Source: Actinomycetes bacterium (GTDB lineage: Bacteria > Actinomycetota > Acidimicrobiia > Acidimicrobiales > Palsa-688). From it: a DNA stretch of 57,897 nt. Shown in pieces: positions 30,875 to 39,866 of this stretch. Made by a program: the position numbers and the translations under genes. The stretch lies in assembly GCA_021811865.1 (NCBI GenBank), contig JAKAQB010000016.1, positions 1-57,897 on the forward strand, given 5' to 3'. A model generated the notes under the pieces. It was not told the origin of the DNA. It ran no database searches and saw only the letters and a program-made list of their open reading frames with translations. Positions within the stretch are counted from its first letter, which is position 1; each line of letters begins with the position of its first letter.

Positions 30875-30889
30875 ACAACAGTCTGTTGT
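30875..30889 (-). promoter_or_regulatory. palindromic operator candidate
   Basis: acaacag-t-ctgttgt is a perfect 7-bp inverted repeat with one central base, placed 11-26 bases upstream of the GTG of the HicA-like gene. The position and form fit autoregulation by the HTH partner. The surrounding attgtgtcaac is AT-rich compared with the window. Confidence 0.55.
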
Positions 30890-31048
30890 CGAGTGTCCAC
30901 AACGCTTCCCTCCTCCCGGCCGGCCGCTCGTCACGGCGCCCCCCCCGGGGGGGTGACGAGCTCGACGGGCTCATCCGGGCACAGCACGGCGGTAACGAGC
31001 CGGTAGGCGTCGCCGGCTGCATCCACCTCGGGGGCTGCACCCACAACT

Positions 31049-31378
31049 GAGCAAGACCTCCACGAGGCGAGTGGGGCGTGACACGACCGATTCGGGCAAG
31101 TCGCTGGGGTCTCCTCCTCGCTGGAAGGTGCGCTCGAACTCATCACGGACGACGTCGGCGGCCTCGGTGCCATGGTAGAGCCGCACGATTCGGTGAGCGA
31201 GCTGCTTCTTGGCCACCATCGGGTGGAGCTGGCCTTGTCGCAGCAATCCGAGGAACTCGGCGGTGCGTTCTGCCGGCCAGTCGGTAACCAAGTTCGCCCA
31301 TTGCGCCATCGCCTCATCGGGGATGCTCATCGCCTTGCCGAACTGTTCGGTTGGAGGTTCGCTGAGACCGATGTGGAC
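31049..31378 (-). pseudogene. tyrosyl-tRNA synthetase fragment
   Basis: The minus frame from about 31378 reads VHIGLSEPPTEQFGKAMSIP, then HPMVAKKQLAHRIVRLYHG and FERTF, matching the segment of bacterial TyrRS just after the KMSKS loop through the linker to the S4 domain. The Rossmann catalytic domain and the KMSKS motif are missing, and at TRLVEVLL the frame is lost before the S4 domain. The open frame upstream (to ~31500) is not TyrRS and abuts relaxase remnants, so this is a recombined scrap. A full tyrS must exist elsewhere. Confidence 0.8.
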
Positions 31379-31599
31379 GGCGGCGGTGCTGCGGGTATGG
31401 GCAACAGCGAAGGGGTGCTGTCTCTCCTGATCGCCAAGCTGATCGACTTCGGTCCTGGTGGTTCGTCCGGGGTCGGGGAGGCGGGTGTCGATCGCCCAGG
31501 GGGGCGTGGCCCGCTGGCTGCTCCGCTGCCAGCGGTCTACCGACGCGCGCCTCGGCCTCAGCGACCGCGGACTTGACCCGTTGGGGACCCGCGACGGCC

Positions 31600-32171
31600 G
31601 TGTCGGTACGGTCCAGTTGGCAGGCGAGACGGTCGGCGATGACCCCTTCCCGGGCGACGACCGACGCCAGTGAGTAGAGCGTCTCGACCGCTCCGACCAC
31701 CCCCGAAGAGGGGATGACGCGGACGTCAGCGACCGCCCGGCGGACTACCGCGGTGACGGCATCGACGTCCCATCCGTACAGGTGGGGAGCGATCTCGATG
31801 ATTCATTTGACGGCGGGAGAACACCTTACGGTTACGGCGGGCCAACTCGCCCTCGTCGCCGAGGACCTCGCCGAGCACCCGCTCAGCCGTCCGGCGAGTC
31901 ATTGGACCGGCGATCCGCTCCCCCGATGCCGCCTTCACGGCGGCCAGGAGACGCTCAGTGGTCCAGCCCGTCTCGGCGATCTCGGCCCGCCACCGCTCCA
32001 AGAGCTCGCCGGTCGAGGTGTGCCGCTTGGCCGCCCGGGTGGCCCGGGCGGCGACCTGCCGGGCCTGGTACCTCGTCTCGCCTCGGGCCTCCACCGCGGC
32101 AGTGATCTCCGCCGCCCGCTTGAGGTCCTCGCCCGGTGGCCGTGCTCATCGATCCAGGTCCGGATATCCAC
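31600..32171 (-). pseudogene. MobF/TraA-type conjugative relaxase remnant
   Basis: Pieces of one long protein are spread over shifting minus frames: DIRTWIDEHGH, then (frameshift) GEDLKRAAEITAAVEA, then YQARQVAARATRAAKRHTS and GELLERWRAEIAETGWTTERL, MTRRTAERVLGEVLGDEGEL, and after another frameshift IAPHLYGWDVDAVTAVV and LYSLASVVAREGVIADRLA. Order and motifs match the middle of actinobacterial TraA/TrwC relaxase-helicases. The catalytic N terminus and helicase are not present. Evidence that a conjugative element once occupied this site. Confidence 0.75.
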
Positions 32172-32268
32172 ACATCACCGCCGACCAAGAACGAGTTCAT
32201 CAAACGTTGTGCCCGGCGCAACGGGGCGGCCGCTCGGCAGTCATGTCCACCGTCTTAGCTAGGGCCTG

Positions 32269-33100
32269 GTGAGGACCGGTGCGACCAACGAAGCAAGCTT
32301 GAGGACGGCTCCGGCGGTCGCTTCTCCGCCGGGCGCGATCAACTTCCGCGAGCTGGGGGGCGTTCACGGTCTCGGCGGCGCCGTGCGGCGGCGCGGGGTC
32401 GTCTTCCGCTCCGGCTCCTTGGAGGGCTTTACCCCCTTGGGCGGGAGCAGCTCGCACACCCTCGGCGTGTGCACCATCATCGATCTGCGCGGCCCGGCAC
32501 AGCCTGCGTCGGCACCCACCCACCCGCACGAAGGCCAGGAGGTGGACGTGGAGGGTCTGCCTATGTGGCAGGACCCGACCCGCGCCGCCGCCTTCACCGA
32601 GAAGGTCTTCGAGCAGCTTCCTCCGGGCACCTCGGCGGCGGAAGCCCTGAAGATCTACTCAGACACCAACGTTGCCGGGTACAAGACAATGGTCCTGAGG
32701 TTCCCGCGGGTCTTCCGAGGGGTCACCTCGATCTTAGCGCGCTCCCGCGGGCGGCCTGCTCTGGTGCACTGCGCCGGCAACGATCGTCCTGGGCTTGTCT
32801 GCGCCGTGGTGCTGGCTGCGATCGGTGTTGGTGTTGGTGTTGGTGTTGGCGAGGCCGAGATCCGAGGACTACCAGCCCTCCCGTGGGGGAGTCTCGTCGG
32901 AGCCGATCGGACCCTACCGGAGGAGCCTGCAGCGTTTCGGAATCCCGGTAAACGACCTCCTCCCCGTCTGCGGGGCCCATCCCCCGGCCCTGGCCGGTGC
33001 GTACCTCGCCAGATCTCGGCGATCGGGGGATCCGTCGAGGGCTACCTACGCCGCGCGGGTCACGTCACCGCCGCCGAACTCGAACACCTTCGTTGCACTC
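32269..33100 (+). pseudogene. broken tyrosine/serine phosphatase (PF13350-like)
   Basis: Begins as a standard family member: NFRELGGVHGLGGAVRRRGVVFRSGSL near residue 25, VCTIIDLRGPAQ, and the active-site region ALVHCAGNDRPGLV. The P-loop should read HCxAGKDRTG; here one residue is deleted (CX4R instead of CX5R) and Lys and Thr are replaced. A ggtgtt hexamer repeated four times follows at 32824. After it, the continuation is in other frames (EDYQPSRGG, then FGIPVNDLLPV), returning to frame 1 for GGSVEGYLRRAGHVTAAELEHLR. At least two frameshifts, so inactive. Confidence 0.8.
32824..32847 (+). repeat. ggtgtt hexamer, four copies
   Basis: Four perfect tandem copies of ggtgtt inside the broken phosphatase gene, expanding IGVGEAE to IGVGVGVGVGEAE. 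A slippage product next to the frameshift. Confidence 0.9.
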
Positions 33101-33170
33101 TCCTCCTCTCGGGCCCACCCCAACTCGGTAGCCGCTTGAGTCCCCTGAACCCGGCCGACAACTACCCCAC

Positions 33171-33188
33171 GGTGTCGTCTCGGACACC
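33171..33188. promoter_or_regulatory. small inverted repeat upstream of the phosphonate operon
   Basis: ggtgtc-gtctcg-gacacc, a 6-bp inverted repeat with a 6-base loop, about 63 bases before the first ATG of the ABC transporter/phn operon. It could be an operator or the tail of the pseudogene. No PhnF/GntR gene lies nearby to pair with it, so the assignment is weak. Confidence 0.3.
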
Positions 33189-33250
33189 TCGACCTCACCC
33201 GCCTCGCGTGCCCAACTGATGACACTCCCAATGACCACAAGGAGACTCAG

Positions 33251-34585
33251 ATGCATCTTCGTTTGACCATCGCCGTAGGCGCAACCTTGGCCCTCGCCTT
33301 GTCCGCATGCGGGTCGACCCCTGCAGCGAGTACCTCACACGGCCAGTCGACCGCGAACGCGACAACGCCCACGCTAGTAAGCTTCTGGGAGTCACACAGC
33401 GCCAGCAACGAGCAGGGGCATGCCATCGCGAAGATCGTTGCCAGCTTCAACGCAGCCAACCCTCACATACACGTTGAGATTAACGTCACTCCTGCGTCAG
33501 CCAAGGCACTCGCCGCCGTGCAAGCCGGGGATCCTCCGGTGATGGCGATGATCGGCCACGCACCCCAGTACGGCTACGAGAAGGCCGGAGCGCTTGTCAA
33601 CATGAAGCAATTCATCAGTGGACCTAATGGTTTCCCGCAATCGCAGCTGAACGGCATCTGGAAAGGGGTCTGGAGTGCCGAGTTCACCCCGTCGGGCCAG
33701 CAGTACCTGTTCCCGGTGGACATCAAGGTCGCGGAGTACTTCTACAATGCGAACCTGTGGAAGAAGGCGGGTCTGGGCGCCGCGCCTACCAGTTGGAGTC
33801 AACTCGAGGCGGACGCAGCCACGATCCACGCCAAGACCGGCGACATCGGCCTTGCGGTCCGGATCGACCACAATGACTGGCTGCCCCAGTTCTACTCAAA
33901 CGGCGGCAACTACTTCCAGCCCGGGTCCTCGACCAAACTCGCCTTGGACTCGCCAGCTATGGCGACGACGATCTCCCAGTTGCTCCAGCGGGACCGGTCA
34001 CCAGGCGTGACTGTCATATCCGGCTACAACACCAGCCTCGCCGACTTCGGGTCCGGGAAGGTCGGGATACTGGAAAACACAGCCGACGGCTACGAGATGG
34101 TGCGTGAGGACGTCGGGGGAAAGTTTCCGGTCGGCGTGTTCGGGCCGATGCCCGGCACCACCGGTAAAGCATACACGCTCTACCAGGGCCTAAGCTTCGT
34201 GATCTTCAGCCACTCCTCTCCGGCGCAGCAGCAGGCAGCCTGGAAGTTCATCAAGTACTTCGATTCGCCGAGCGAGCAGGCGGTGTGGTCGGTGATCGGA
34301 GGCGAGCCACCCATAAGCTCCGCCGACATAGCTGCAGTCAAGTCCCTGGCGGGGTCCGCATATTCGGCGAACCCGGGACCCTACGCGGGTACAGCCGTCG
34401 CGATAGCGGCACTGGAAGCAGGTACGACGATCCACAAGATCATCGGGCCGGACCAAAGCGCGGTTGACTCTGTCATCCAGACCGAGATCCAAAAGGTCCT
34501 GCAAAACGGGCTATCGCCGACCGCCGCCATGAAGGCGATGGACTCCCAGGGCGACGCGATCCTCGCGGGTCAGGTCGTGCCGTGA
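33251..34585 (+). CDS. ABC transporter substrate-binding lipoprotein (UgpB-like)
   Basis: 444-residue family 1 solute-binding protein. Signal peptide with lipobox LSAC (Cys about residue 19), then a Ser/Thr linker and the mature domain starting LVSFWESHSASNEQGHAIAKIV, typical of UgpB/MalE-type binding proteins. AVQAGDPPVMAMIGH and YLFPVDIKVAEYFYNANLWKKAG are family landmarks. Clear AAGGAGA ribosome site before ATG 33251. First gene of an operon that runs into C-P lyase genes, so the ligand is probably a phosphonate or phospho-ester rather than a plain sugar; this is inference from context. Base composition is somewhat less GC-rich than the flanking housekeeping genes. Confidence 0.88.
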   Translation: MHLRLTIAVGATLALALSACGSTPAASTSHGQSTANATTPTLVSFWESHSASNEQGHAIAKIVASFNAANPHIHVEINVTPASAKALAAVQAGDPPVMAMIGHAPQYGYEKAGALVNMKQFISGPNGFPQSQLNGIWKGVWSAEFTPSGQQYLFPVDIKVAEYFYNANLWKKAGLGAAPTSWSQLEADAATIHAKTGDIGLAVRIDHNDWLPQFYSNGGNYFQPGSSTKLALDSPAMATTISQLLQRDRSPGVTVISGYNTSLADFGSGKVGILENTADGYEMVREDVGGKFPVGVFGPMPGTTGKAYTLYQGLSFVIFSHSSPAQQQAAWKFIKYFDSPSEQAVWSVIGGEPPISSADIAAVKSLAGSAYSANPGPYAGTAVAIAALEAGTTIHKIIGPDQSAVDSVIQTEIQKVLQNGLSPTAAMKAMDSQGDAILAGQVVP

Positions 34586-34652
34586 GCGGAAGAGACGCGC
34601 GAGCAGAGGCCCTCCCGGTAATGGCCCCAGCTAACGCTCGAGGAGAGCAGCC

Positions 34653-35669
34653 GTGACTGCGGTCGACTTCGAGATCCAGAGGACACCGAGCGAGGTGGCT
34701 GCACGCGACGAGACCGGTGGGTCCCGTCGCTCCAGGGGCCCTCGGCGCAGCCATCGCGGGCCGTGGCTGAGGGACAGCCTGGCTGGGATCGGTCTAGTGC
34801 TGCCCGCTTTGGCAATCCTGGGGGTCTTCACCTACCTGCCCGCGTTGCTGGTCTTGGCGATGAGCTTCTTCCATTGGAACCTCGCCGGGTTCGGCAAGTC
34901 CCAGTTTGCAGGGGTGGCGCAGTACAAGGCACTCCTGAACCCGTATTCTGGCTTCCTGCAGTCGCTCACCGTCACTGCCTACTATGTCGGCGTCATGCTC
35001 GCTGCCACGTTGGTGCTCGGCTTGGGGCTGGCGTGGCTCCTGAGGGGTTCCATCACGCGTCGTACCCGCGGCTTGGGCTTCTTCCGGGCCGTCGTCTTCC
35101 TTCCCTATGTCACTCCAGCGGTGGCAACCTCGGTGGTGTGGGTCTTCATCTTCAACCCGCAGTTCGGTCTCGCCAACGCGCTGCTTCGAGCGCTTGGCCT
35201 GCCAGCAATCGGGTGGCTCGAGAGCTCTACGTGGGCGCTGCCCGCCGTGATGATCAACAATCTATGGAAGCAGCTTGGCTTCGCCGTCGTGTTGTTCCTC
35301 GCTGGCTTGTCCCGGATACCGAGCGACGTGATGGAGGCTGCGGAGCTCGACCGTGCCAGCCCGAGCCGGATCTTTCGCCGCATCGTCCTGCCCTACCTGT
35401 CGCCTGTCACGTTGGTCGTGGTGATCATAACGACGATCACCGCGATGCAGACGTTCGGGTCGATTTATACTCTGACTGGTGGTCAGTTCGGCGGGGGCGG
35501 GGGTCCAATCAACAGCACGACGACGACAGCGATCTATCTGTACAAGTCGGCGTTCGTGGACTTCCACTACGGCTACGGTGCGGCCGTGGCGGTAGTCATG
35601 TTCGTGTTGCTGCTGATCCTGACCCTGGTTCAGCGGAAGCTTGGCGAGCGGTACACCTTCTACCGGTGA
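34653..35669 (+). CDS. ABC transporter permease (UgpA/MalF-like)
   Basis: 338-residue inner-membrane permease with six predicted helices after a ~40-residue basic N terminus. The EAA loop that contacts the ATPase is EAAELDRASPSRIFRRIVLPYLSP (split here at ~residue 228 onward). ASLTPAL-type start is replaced by GIGLVLPALAILGVFTYLPAL. GTG 34653 follows an AGGAG site. Overlaps the second permease by TGATG. Confidence 0.88.
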   Translation: MTAVDFEIQRTPSEVAARDETGGSRRSRGPRRSHRGPWLRDSLAGIGLVLPALAILGVFTYLPALLVLAMSFFHWNLAGFGKSQFAGVAQYKALLNPYSGFLQSLTVTAYYVGVMLAATLVLGLGLAWLLRGSITRRTRGLGFFRAVVFLPYVTPAVATSVVWVFIFNPQFGLANALLRALGLPAIGWLESSTWALPAVMINNLWKQLGFAVVLFLAGLSRIPSDVMEAAELDRASPSRIFRRIVLPYLSPVTLVVVIITTITAMQTFGSIYTLTGGQFGGGGGPINSTTTTAIYLYKSAFVDFHYGYGAAVAVVMFVLLLILTLVQRKLGERYTFYR

Positions 35670-36520
35670 TGACCACACACAGGAGGCTAGAAGTGCAAGG
35701 TCTCGCCCGGCGACTGAAAGAGGGTGGTCGCTACGCGCTGCTGATAGCTGTCGCGGCGTGCTTCGGGTTCCCGCTGTACTGGGCGGTCGTGTTGAGCGTG
35801 GCCCGCAGGTCGCAGGTGTTCACCTTGCCCCCACACCTGTTGCCGGCGTTCGATCTCCACCCGTTCGAACGGATGCTGTCGGCGCAGCCGTGGGGTCTCT
35901 ATTTCCTCAATACCGTGGTGATCACCAGCGTCACCATAATCCTCGTGCTGGTGACCGGAGCCCTAGCCGGCTATGCGCTGGCGTTGCGGGAGTTCCGGGG
36001 CCGGGAGGTCGTGTTCGGGCTGCTCCTCGCTGCGCTGCTGGTCCCAGCGGAGGCGACCCTGATACCGGATTACGTGATAGCTGCCCGGCTGCACCTCCTC
36101 AACACCCTTCCAGGTCAGATCCTCCCGTTCGGGGCTAACGTATTCGCCATCTTCTTGTTCCGGCAATTCTTCAAGACGTTGCCGCCGAGCCTGTGGGAAG
36201 TGAGCCAACTGGACCGGGTCGGTTGGTGGCGCTACCTGTGGAGGGTGGCGGTACCGATGGCGAAGCCTGCTGTGGTCACTGTCTCTCTTCTCACCTTCGC
36301 CACGCAGTGGAGCGCCTTCCAATGGCCCTTGATCATCACCCAGGGGCCGGCGGTGAGACCGGTGGAAGTTGGGCTGTCGTTTTTCCAGGGCTTTGACGGC
36401 ACCCACTGGCGCGAGGTGGCCGGAGCAGCGATCTTCACAATGCTGCCGATCATCGTGGTGTTCATCTTTGCCCAGCGGTACTTCATTGAAGCGGTGGCTG
36501 GCCAGACAGGCGAGAAGTGA
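35669..36520 (+). CDS. ABC transporter permease (UgpE/MalG-like)
   Basis: 283-residue second permease with six helices. LFFNT-like segment WGLYFLNTVVITSVTIIL, GYALALREFRGRE, and the EAA-type loop EVSQLDRVGWWRYLWRVAVPMAKP (around residues 172-196; Asp-x-x-Gly region conserved). Ends SFFQGFDGTHWREVAGAAIF, which aligns with the Ugp/Mal G-subunit C terminus. ATG 35669 overlaps the stop of the first permease. Confidence 0.88.
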   Translation: MTTHRRLEVQGLARRLKEGGRYALLIAVAACFGFPLYWAVVLSVARRSQVFTLPPHLLPAFDLHPFERMLSAQPWGLYFLNTVVITSVTIILVLVTGALAGYALALREFRGREVVFGLLLAALLVPAEATLIPDYVIAARLHLLNTLPGQILPFGANVFAIFLFRQFFKTLPPSLWEVSQLDRVGWWRYLWRVAVPMAKPAVVTVSLLTFATQWSAFQWPLIITQGPAVRPVEVGLSFFQGFDGTHWREVAGAAIFTMLPIIVVFIFAQRYFIEAVAGQTGEK

Positions 36521-36563
36521 CCGGGTTGACCAACCGCGCGAGAGCAAGGAGTCGTGATTCTGT

Positions 36564-37685
36564 ATGTCTGGGCTGATGGTGGACGGCGTGACGAAGGCCT
36601 TCGGCACGAAGGCTGCGGTGGACGACGTGAGCCTGGAGGTCCACGACGGGGAGTTCGCCGTGCTCCTCGGCCCATCCGGGTGCGGCAAGACCACCCTGCT
36701 GCGGCTCGTCGCCGGGTTCGAACGCGTAGACCGTGGCCGTATTCTCTTGGACGGCAAAGACGTCACCGCCAGCAGGCCAGGCGAGAGGGACGTGGCCATG
36801 GTGTTCCAAGGGTACGCCCTCTACCCCCACATGACGGTGTTCGACAACATCGCGTTCGGGTTGCGCTCGATCGGTTTGCCGAAGCGGGAGATCGCCGAGA
36901 GGGTCGAGCGGGTAGCGACGACCGTCGAGATCGAGGGTCTTCTCGGCCGCCGCCCCGGGACGCTGTCAGGCGGGCAACGCCAGCGCGTCGCGCTGGCACG
37001 TGCGATATCCCGCGAGCCCAAGGTGTTCTTGATGGACGAGCCCCTGTCCAATCTCGATACCCAGCTGCGGGCCAGCATGCGGATGGAGATCAAGCACCTG
37101 CAAAGCGAGCTTGGAGTCACGGTGCTCTACGTTACCCACGACCAGGTCGAAGCCATGACCATGGGGACGAAGGTCGCGGTCCTGTGCGACGGCCGCCTCG
37201 CCCAAGTTGGCCCCCCGGAGGAAGTCTACGACCGGTCCGCCACGGAGTTCGTCGCCAGATTCGTCGGAGCGCCACCGATTAATCTCCTGCGGGGAACCCT
37301 TCATCGCGAGGCATCGTCTTGGCGGTTCGAGGGATCGGGCGTGCGGATCGTGCTGCCAGCCCGGTGGGCTGGGCCGGCGGGGGACGAGCCGAGAGCGGTC
37401 AGCCTCGGCGTACGCGCCGAGGACCTCTACCTCGGCCTCGAGCACCCCGCCACCTTTGTGCCCCTAGGCGTGTGCTGCGCCGAGGCCATCGAACCCATGG
37501 GCCACGAGACGGTCGTGCACTTGAGCCTCGGGACGTCGTTGCTGGCTGCGCGGGTTCGCAACACATGGCGGGCGGCTCCTGGAGCACAGGTGCCCGTCGC
37601 GATCGACGTCGAGAAGACGCAGCTGTTCGAGGCCGACACCGGCTGGGCAGTGAGCGTCAAGGACTTCCAACCGTCCTCGGCATGA
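36564..37685 (+). CDS. ABC transporter ATP-binding protein (UgpC/MsmX-like)
   Basis: 373-residue ATPase that energises the upstream permeases. Walker A GPSGCGKTTLLRL (residues ~36-48), Q-loop MVFQGYALYPHM, signature LSGGQRQRVALARA, Walker B VFLMDEPLSNLD and H-loop VTHDQ are all intact. The C-terminal ~130 residues form the MalK/UgpC-type TOBE regulatory domain. Its TGA is overlapped by the ATG of phnG (ATGA), which physically ties the transporter to the C-P lyase genes. Confidence 0.92.
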   Translation: MSGLMVDGVTKAFGTKAAVDDVSLEVHDGEFAVLLGPSGCGKTTLLRLVAGFERVDRGRILLDGKDVTASRPGERDVAMVFQGYALYPHMTVFDNIAFGLRSIGLPKREIAERVERVATTVEIEGLLGRRPGTLSGGQRQRVALARAISREPKVFLMDEPLSNLDTQLRASMRMEIKHLQSELGVTVLYVTHDQVEAMTMGTKVAVLCDGRLAQVGPPEEVYDRSATEFVARFVGAPPINLLRGTLHREASSWRFEGSGVRIVLPARWAGPAGDEPRAVSLGVRAEDLYLGLEHPATFVPLGVCCAEAIEPMGHETVVHLSLGTSLLAARVRNTWRAAPGAQVPVAIDVEKTQLFEADTGWAVSVKDFQPSSA

Positions 37686-38167
37686 GGCTCCGACGCGATG
37701 GCACCCTTGGGTCGGATGGATGGCGCGATGGCAGGGCACCCGCCCTGTCGCGACGGGACCGCGCCGAGCTGCTCGCCGTAGCTGATGCCGACGCGCTGAT
37801 CCAGCTCGCCGACCGATGCCTTGAGGGCGAGCTGCCACCGGAGCTGAGCGGACCGCCCGAAGTTGGGGTGGTGCCCCTGTCGGTCCGTGAGCCCGTTGTC
37901 GGGCAGCGGTTCTTGCTCACCGATGTGCTCGTCACTCGGGCCGAGGTTCGCCACCGCGGGCAGATCGGGTGGGCAATGCGCCTCGGCGACGAGCCGGCCG
38001 CGACGCTGGCCGCCGCCATCTGCGACGCCGAGGCCGCTGCTGGCGCTCGGCTGAGCGGAGCGGTCGAGGCGCTGTGCTGGGCGACGGCCAGGGCGCAGGA
38101 GATCGACGCCGCCGCCGAGTGGACCGAGCTCGCCGCTACCGAGGTTCACTTCGAGGAGCTGACATGA
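37682..38167 (+). CDS. phnG: C-P lyase complex subunit PhnG
   Basis: 161-residue subunit of the PhnGHIJ core that attaches phosphonate to the ribose of ATP. Matches the family in the N-terminal helix (RRDRAELLAVADADALIQLA), FLLTDVLVTRAEVRHRGQIG and GWAMRLGDEPAATLAAAICDAE. ATG 37682 overlaps the ABC ATPase gene; the longer frame upstream is a shadow of that gene. Confidence 0.9.
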   Translation: MRLRRDGTLGSDGWRDGRAPALSRRDRAELLAVADADALIQLADRCLEGELPPELSGPPEVGVVPLSVREPVVGQRFLLTDVLVTRAEVRHRGQIGWAMRLGDEPAATLAAAICDAEAAAGARLSGAVEALCWATARAQEIDAAAEWTELAATEVHFEELT

Positions 38168-38745
38168 CGGCAACGGTTGGAGCACGCCTCGGCGCTCGCC
38201 AGTCGCAGGCGGTGTTCCGGGTCCTGCTCTCCACCCTCGCCGAGCCTGGCCGTATCGGGCGGCTCTCGCTCGAGGGCCTCGGCGCGGCGGTCGTTCCGCT
38301 GTCGCTCGCCGTGGTCGACTCGACCTTCGCGGTCGTCGGCGACGACGCGCAGCTTGGCCGAGTGCGGCTTGCGACGGGAGCCAGCGCCGTGAGCCTGCCC
38401 GAGGCGGCCCTGGTGGCGCTCTGCGGTGCGGTCGAGCCCGAGAGCATTGCGCGGCTGCGCCGCGGCTCGGCCCTCGAGCCCGAGCTAGGGGCGAAGGTCG
38501 GTGTCGACTGCGAGCGCCTCGTCGCCGACTCCGGCCGGTGGTCCGAGGCCGGGGTAGCCATCGAGTTTTCCGGTCCCGGCGTCGCGGAGAGAACCCGTCT
38601 CGGCGTTGATGGCGTGGCACGGGAGGTCTTTGTCGCCCTCCAGGAGGCGAACCGGGCATTCCCTGCCGGTGTGGACGCCTGGCTCGTCGACCGCGAGGGC
38701 CAGGTAGTGGGGATCCCCCGCTCGAGCACGCTGGAGGTGTGCTAG
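38164..38745 (+). CDS. phnH: C-P lyase complex subunit PhnH
   Basis: 193-residue subunit of the C-P lyase core. ARQSQAVFRVLLSTLAEPGR at the N terminus and the C-terminal part (VFVALQEANRAFPAGVDAWLVD, then GIPRSSTLE) are the recognisable PhnH ends; the PLP-transferase-like fold of this family lacks cofactor. ATGA overlap with phnG. Confidence 0.9.
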   Translation: MTATVGARLGARQSQAVFRVLLSTLAEPGRIGRLSLEGLGAAVVPLSLAVVDSTFAVVGDDAQLGRVRLATGASAVSLPEAALVALCGAVEPESIARLRRGSALEPELGAKVGVDCERLVADSGRWSEAGVAIEFSGPGVAERTRLGVDGVAREVFVALQEANRAFPAGVDAWLVDREGQVVGIPRSSTLEVC

Positions 38746-38747
38746 CG

Positions 38748-39866
38748 ATGGGCTACGCCGCCGCACGGGGTGGCACCGAAGCCATTCTCGCCGCCGAGCG
38801 CCTGGTGCGAAGTCGGCAGGAGGGTGGGGTCAGTGCTGCCCTTCGAGCCGAGCAGCTCACCGAGCGGCTGAGTCTCGCGGTCGACCGGGTGATGGGGGAG
38901 GCCGGGCTATGGGCGCCCGAGCTGGCCGCCACTGCGCTGCGCCAGGCTGAGGGCGATCTCGTGGAGGCAGCCCATCTGCTGCGCGCCTACCAGTCCACGC
39001 GGGCCCGTCTCGCCCGTCCGGCCACCGTGGACGCCGATGAGCTCACGGTCCTGCGCCGCATCGTGCCGGCATACCGCGTCCCGCCCGGCCCCCAGCTGCT
39101 CGGTCGCAGCCTCGACTACGTTGCGCGCCTGCTCAACGCGGCCGGTGTCTCAGACACGCGAGCGGCACCTGAGCAGCGTGCCGAGGGCGCCGGTCCGGAG
39201 GATCCCACGTCCCCCGTCGAGGCAGTGCCATCGGAAGCGACCGACCGACGCCCGGGGCGCCTCCTTCGTTTGCTGCGCGAGCAGGGGCTTGTCGCCGACC
39301 GCCGCCGCGACGACGACCCCGAGCCCTACGACATCGCTCGCCAGCCGGTGCGTCCCGGCGTGCCGCGTTCGGCTCGGCTCTCGGTGATGGCCCGAGCCGA
39401 AACCGGTGCCCTGGTCAACCTCTGGTACCGCAACGTCCTCGGCCCGGACGGCTACATCCACGAGATCACCCTTGGGGAGGTCCGCCACGGCTACCTGCCG
39501 GTGCGGGTGGAACACCCGCTGACCGGCGAGGCCGTGAGCGTCGGGCGCGTCAGGGTCACCGAGGTCGAGGCCATCGAGGACCTCGACGGACCGGGCGAGC
39601 GCCGGGATCTCTTCGACGTCGGCTACGGCCTTTGCACGGGTCACAACGAGCGAAAGGCGATTGCCATGGCCAACCTCGACATCGCCGTCGAGCGTGATGG
39701 GGGACGGAGCCCGCTCGAGCAGAGCGTCTTGCTGACCACGGACGGTCTTGATGCGTCAGGCTTCCTCGAACATCTCAAGCTCCCCCACTACGTGACGTTC
39801 CGGTCGATGGTGGAGCGCAAGCTTGCGGTCCGGGTCGCCGAGCCGACGCCATCGCCGGGCCGATGA
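38748..39866 (+). CDS. phnI: C-P lyase core nucleosidase subunit PhnI
   Basis: 372-residue subunit that, with PhnG/H/L, swaps adenine of ATP for the phosphonate to give ribose-triphosphate phosphonate. N terminus MGYAAARGGTEAILAAERLV, central LVNLWYRNVLGPDGYIHEIT and C-terminal GYGLCTGHNERKAIAMANLD and GFLEHLKLPHYVTFRSM are strong PhnI signatures. ATG 38748 fits better than the in-frame GTG at 38739, having a GGAGG site about 9 bases upstream. Residues ~150-190 form a variable charged insertion. Confidence 0.93.
   Translation: MGYAAARGGTEAILAAERLVRSRQEGGVSAALRAEQLTERLSLAVDRVMGEAGLWAPELAATALRQAEGDLVEAAHLLRAYQSTRARLARPATVDADELTVLRRIVPAYRVPPGPQLLGRSLDYVARLLNAAGVSDTRAAPEQRAEGAGPEDPTSPVEAVPSEATDRRPGRLLRLLREQGLVADRRRDDDPEPYDIARQPVRPGVPRSARLSVMARAETGALVNLWYRNVLGPDGYIHEITLGEVRHGYLPVRVEHPLTGEAVSVGRVRVTEVEAIEDLDGPGERRDLFDVGYGLCTGHNERKAIAMANLDIAVERDGGRSPLEQSVLLTTDGLDASGFLEHLKLPHYVTFRSMVERKLAVRVAEPTPSPGR

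Noticed and set aside
30971..31330. 119-codon frame as a functional small protein
   Set aside because: Its sequence is an internal fragment of tyrosyl-tRNA synthetase with a scrambled end, and the frame has no ribosome site.
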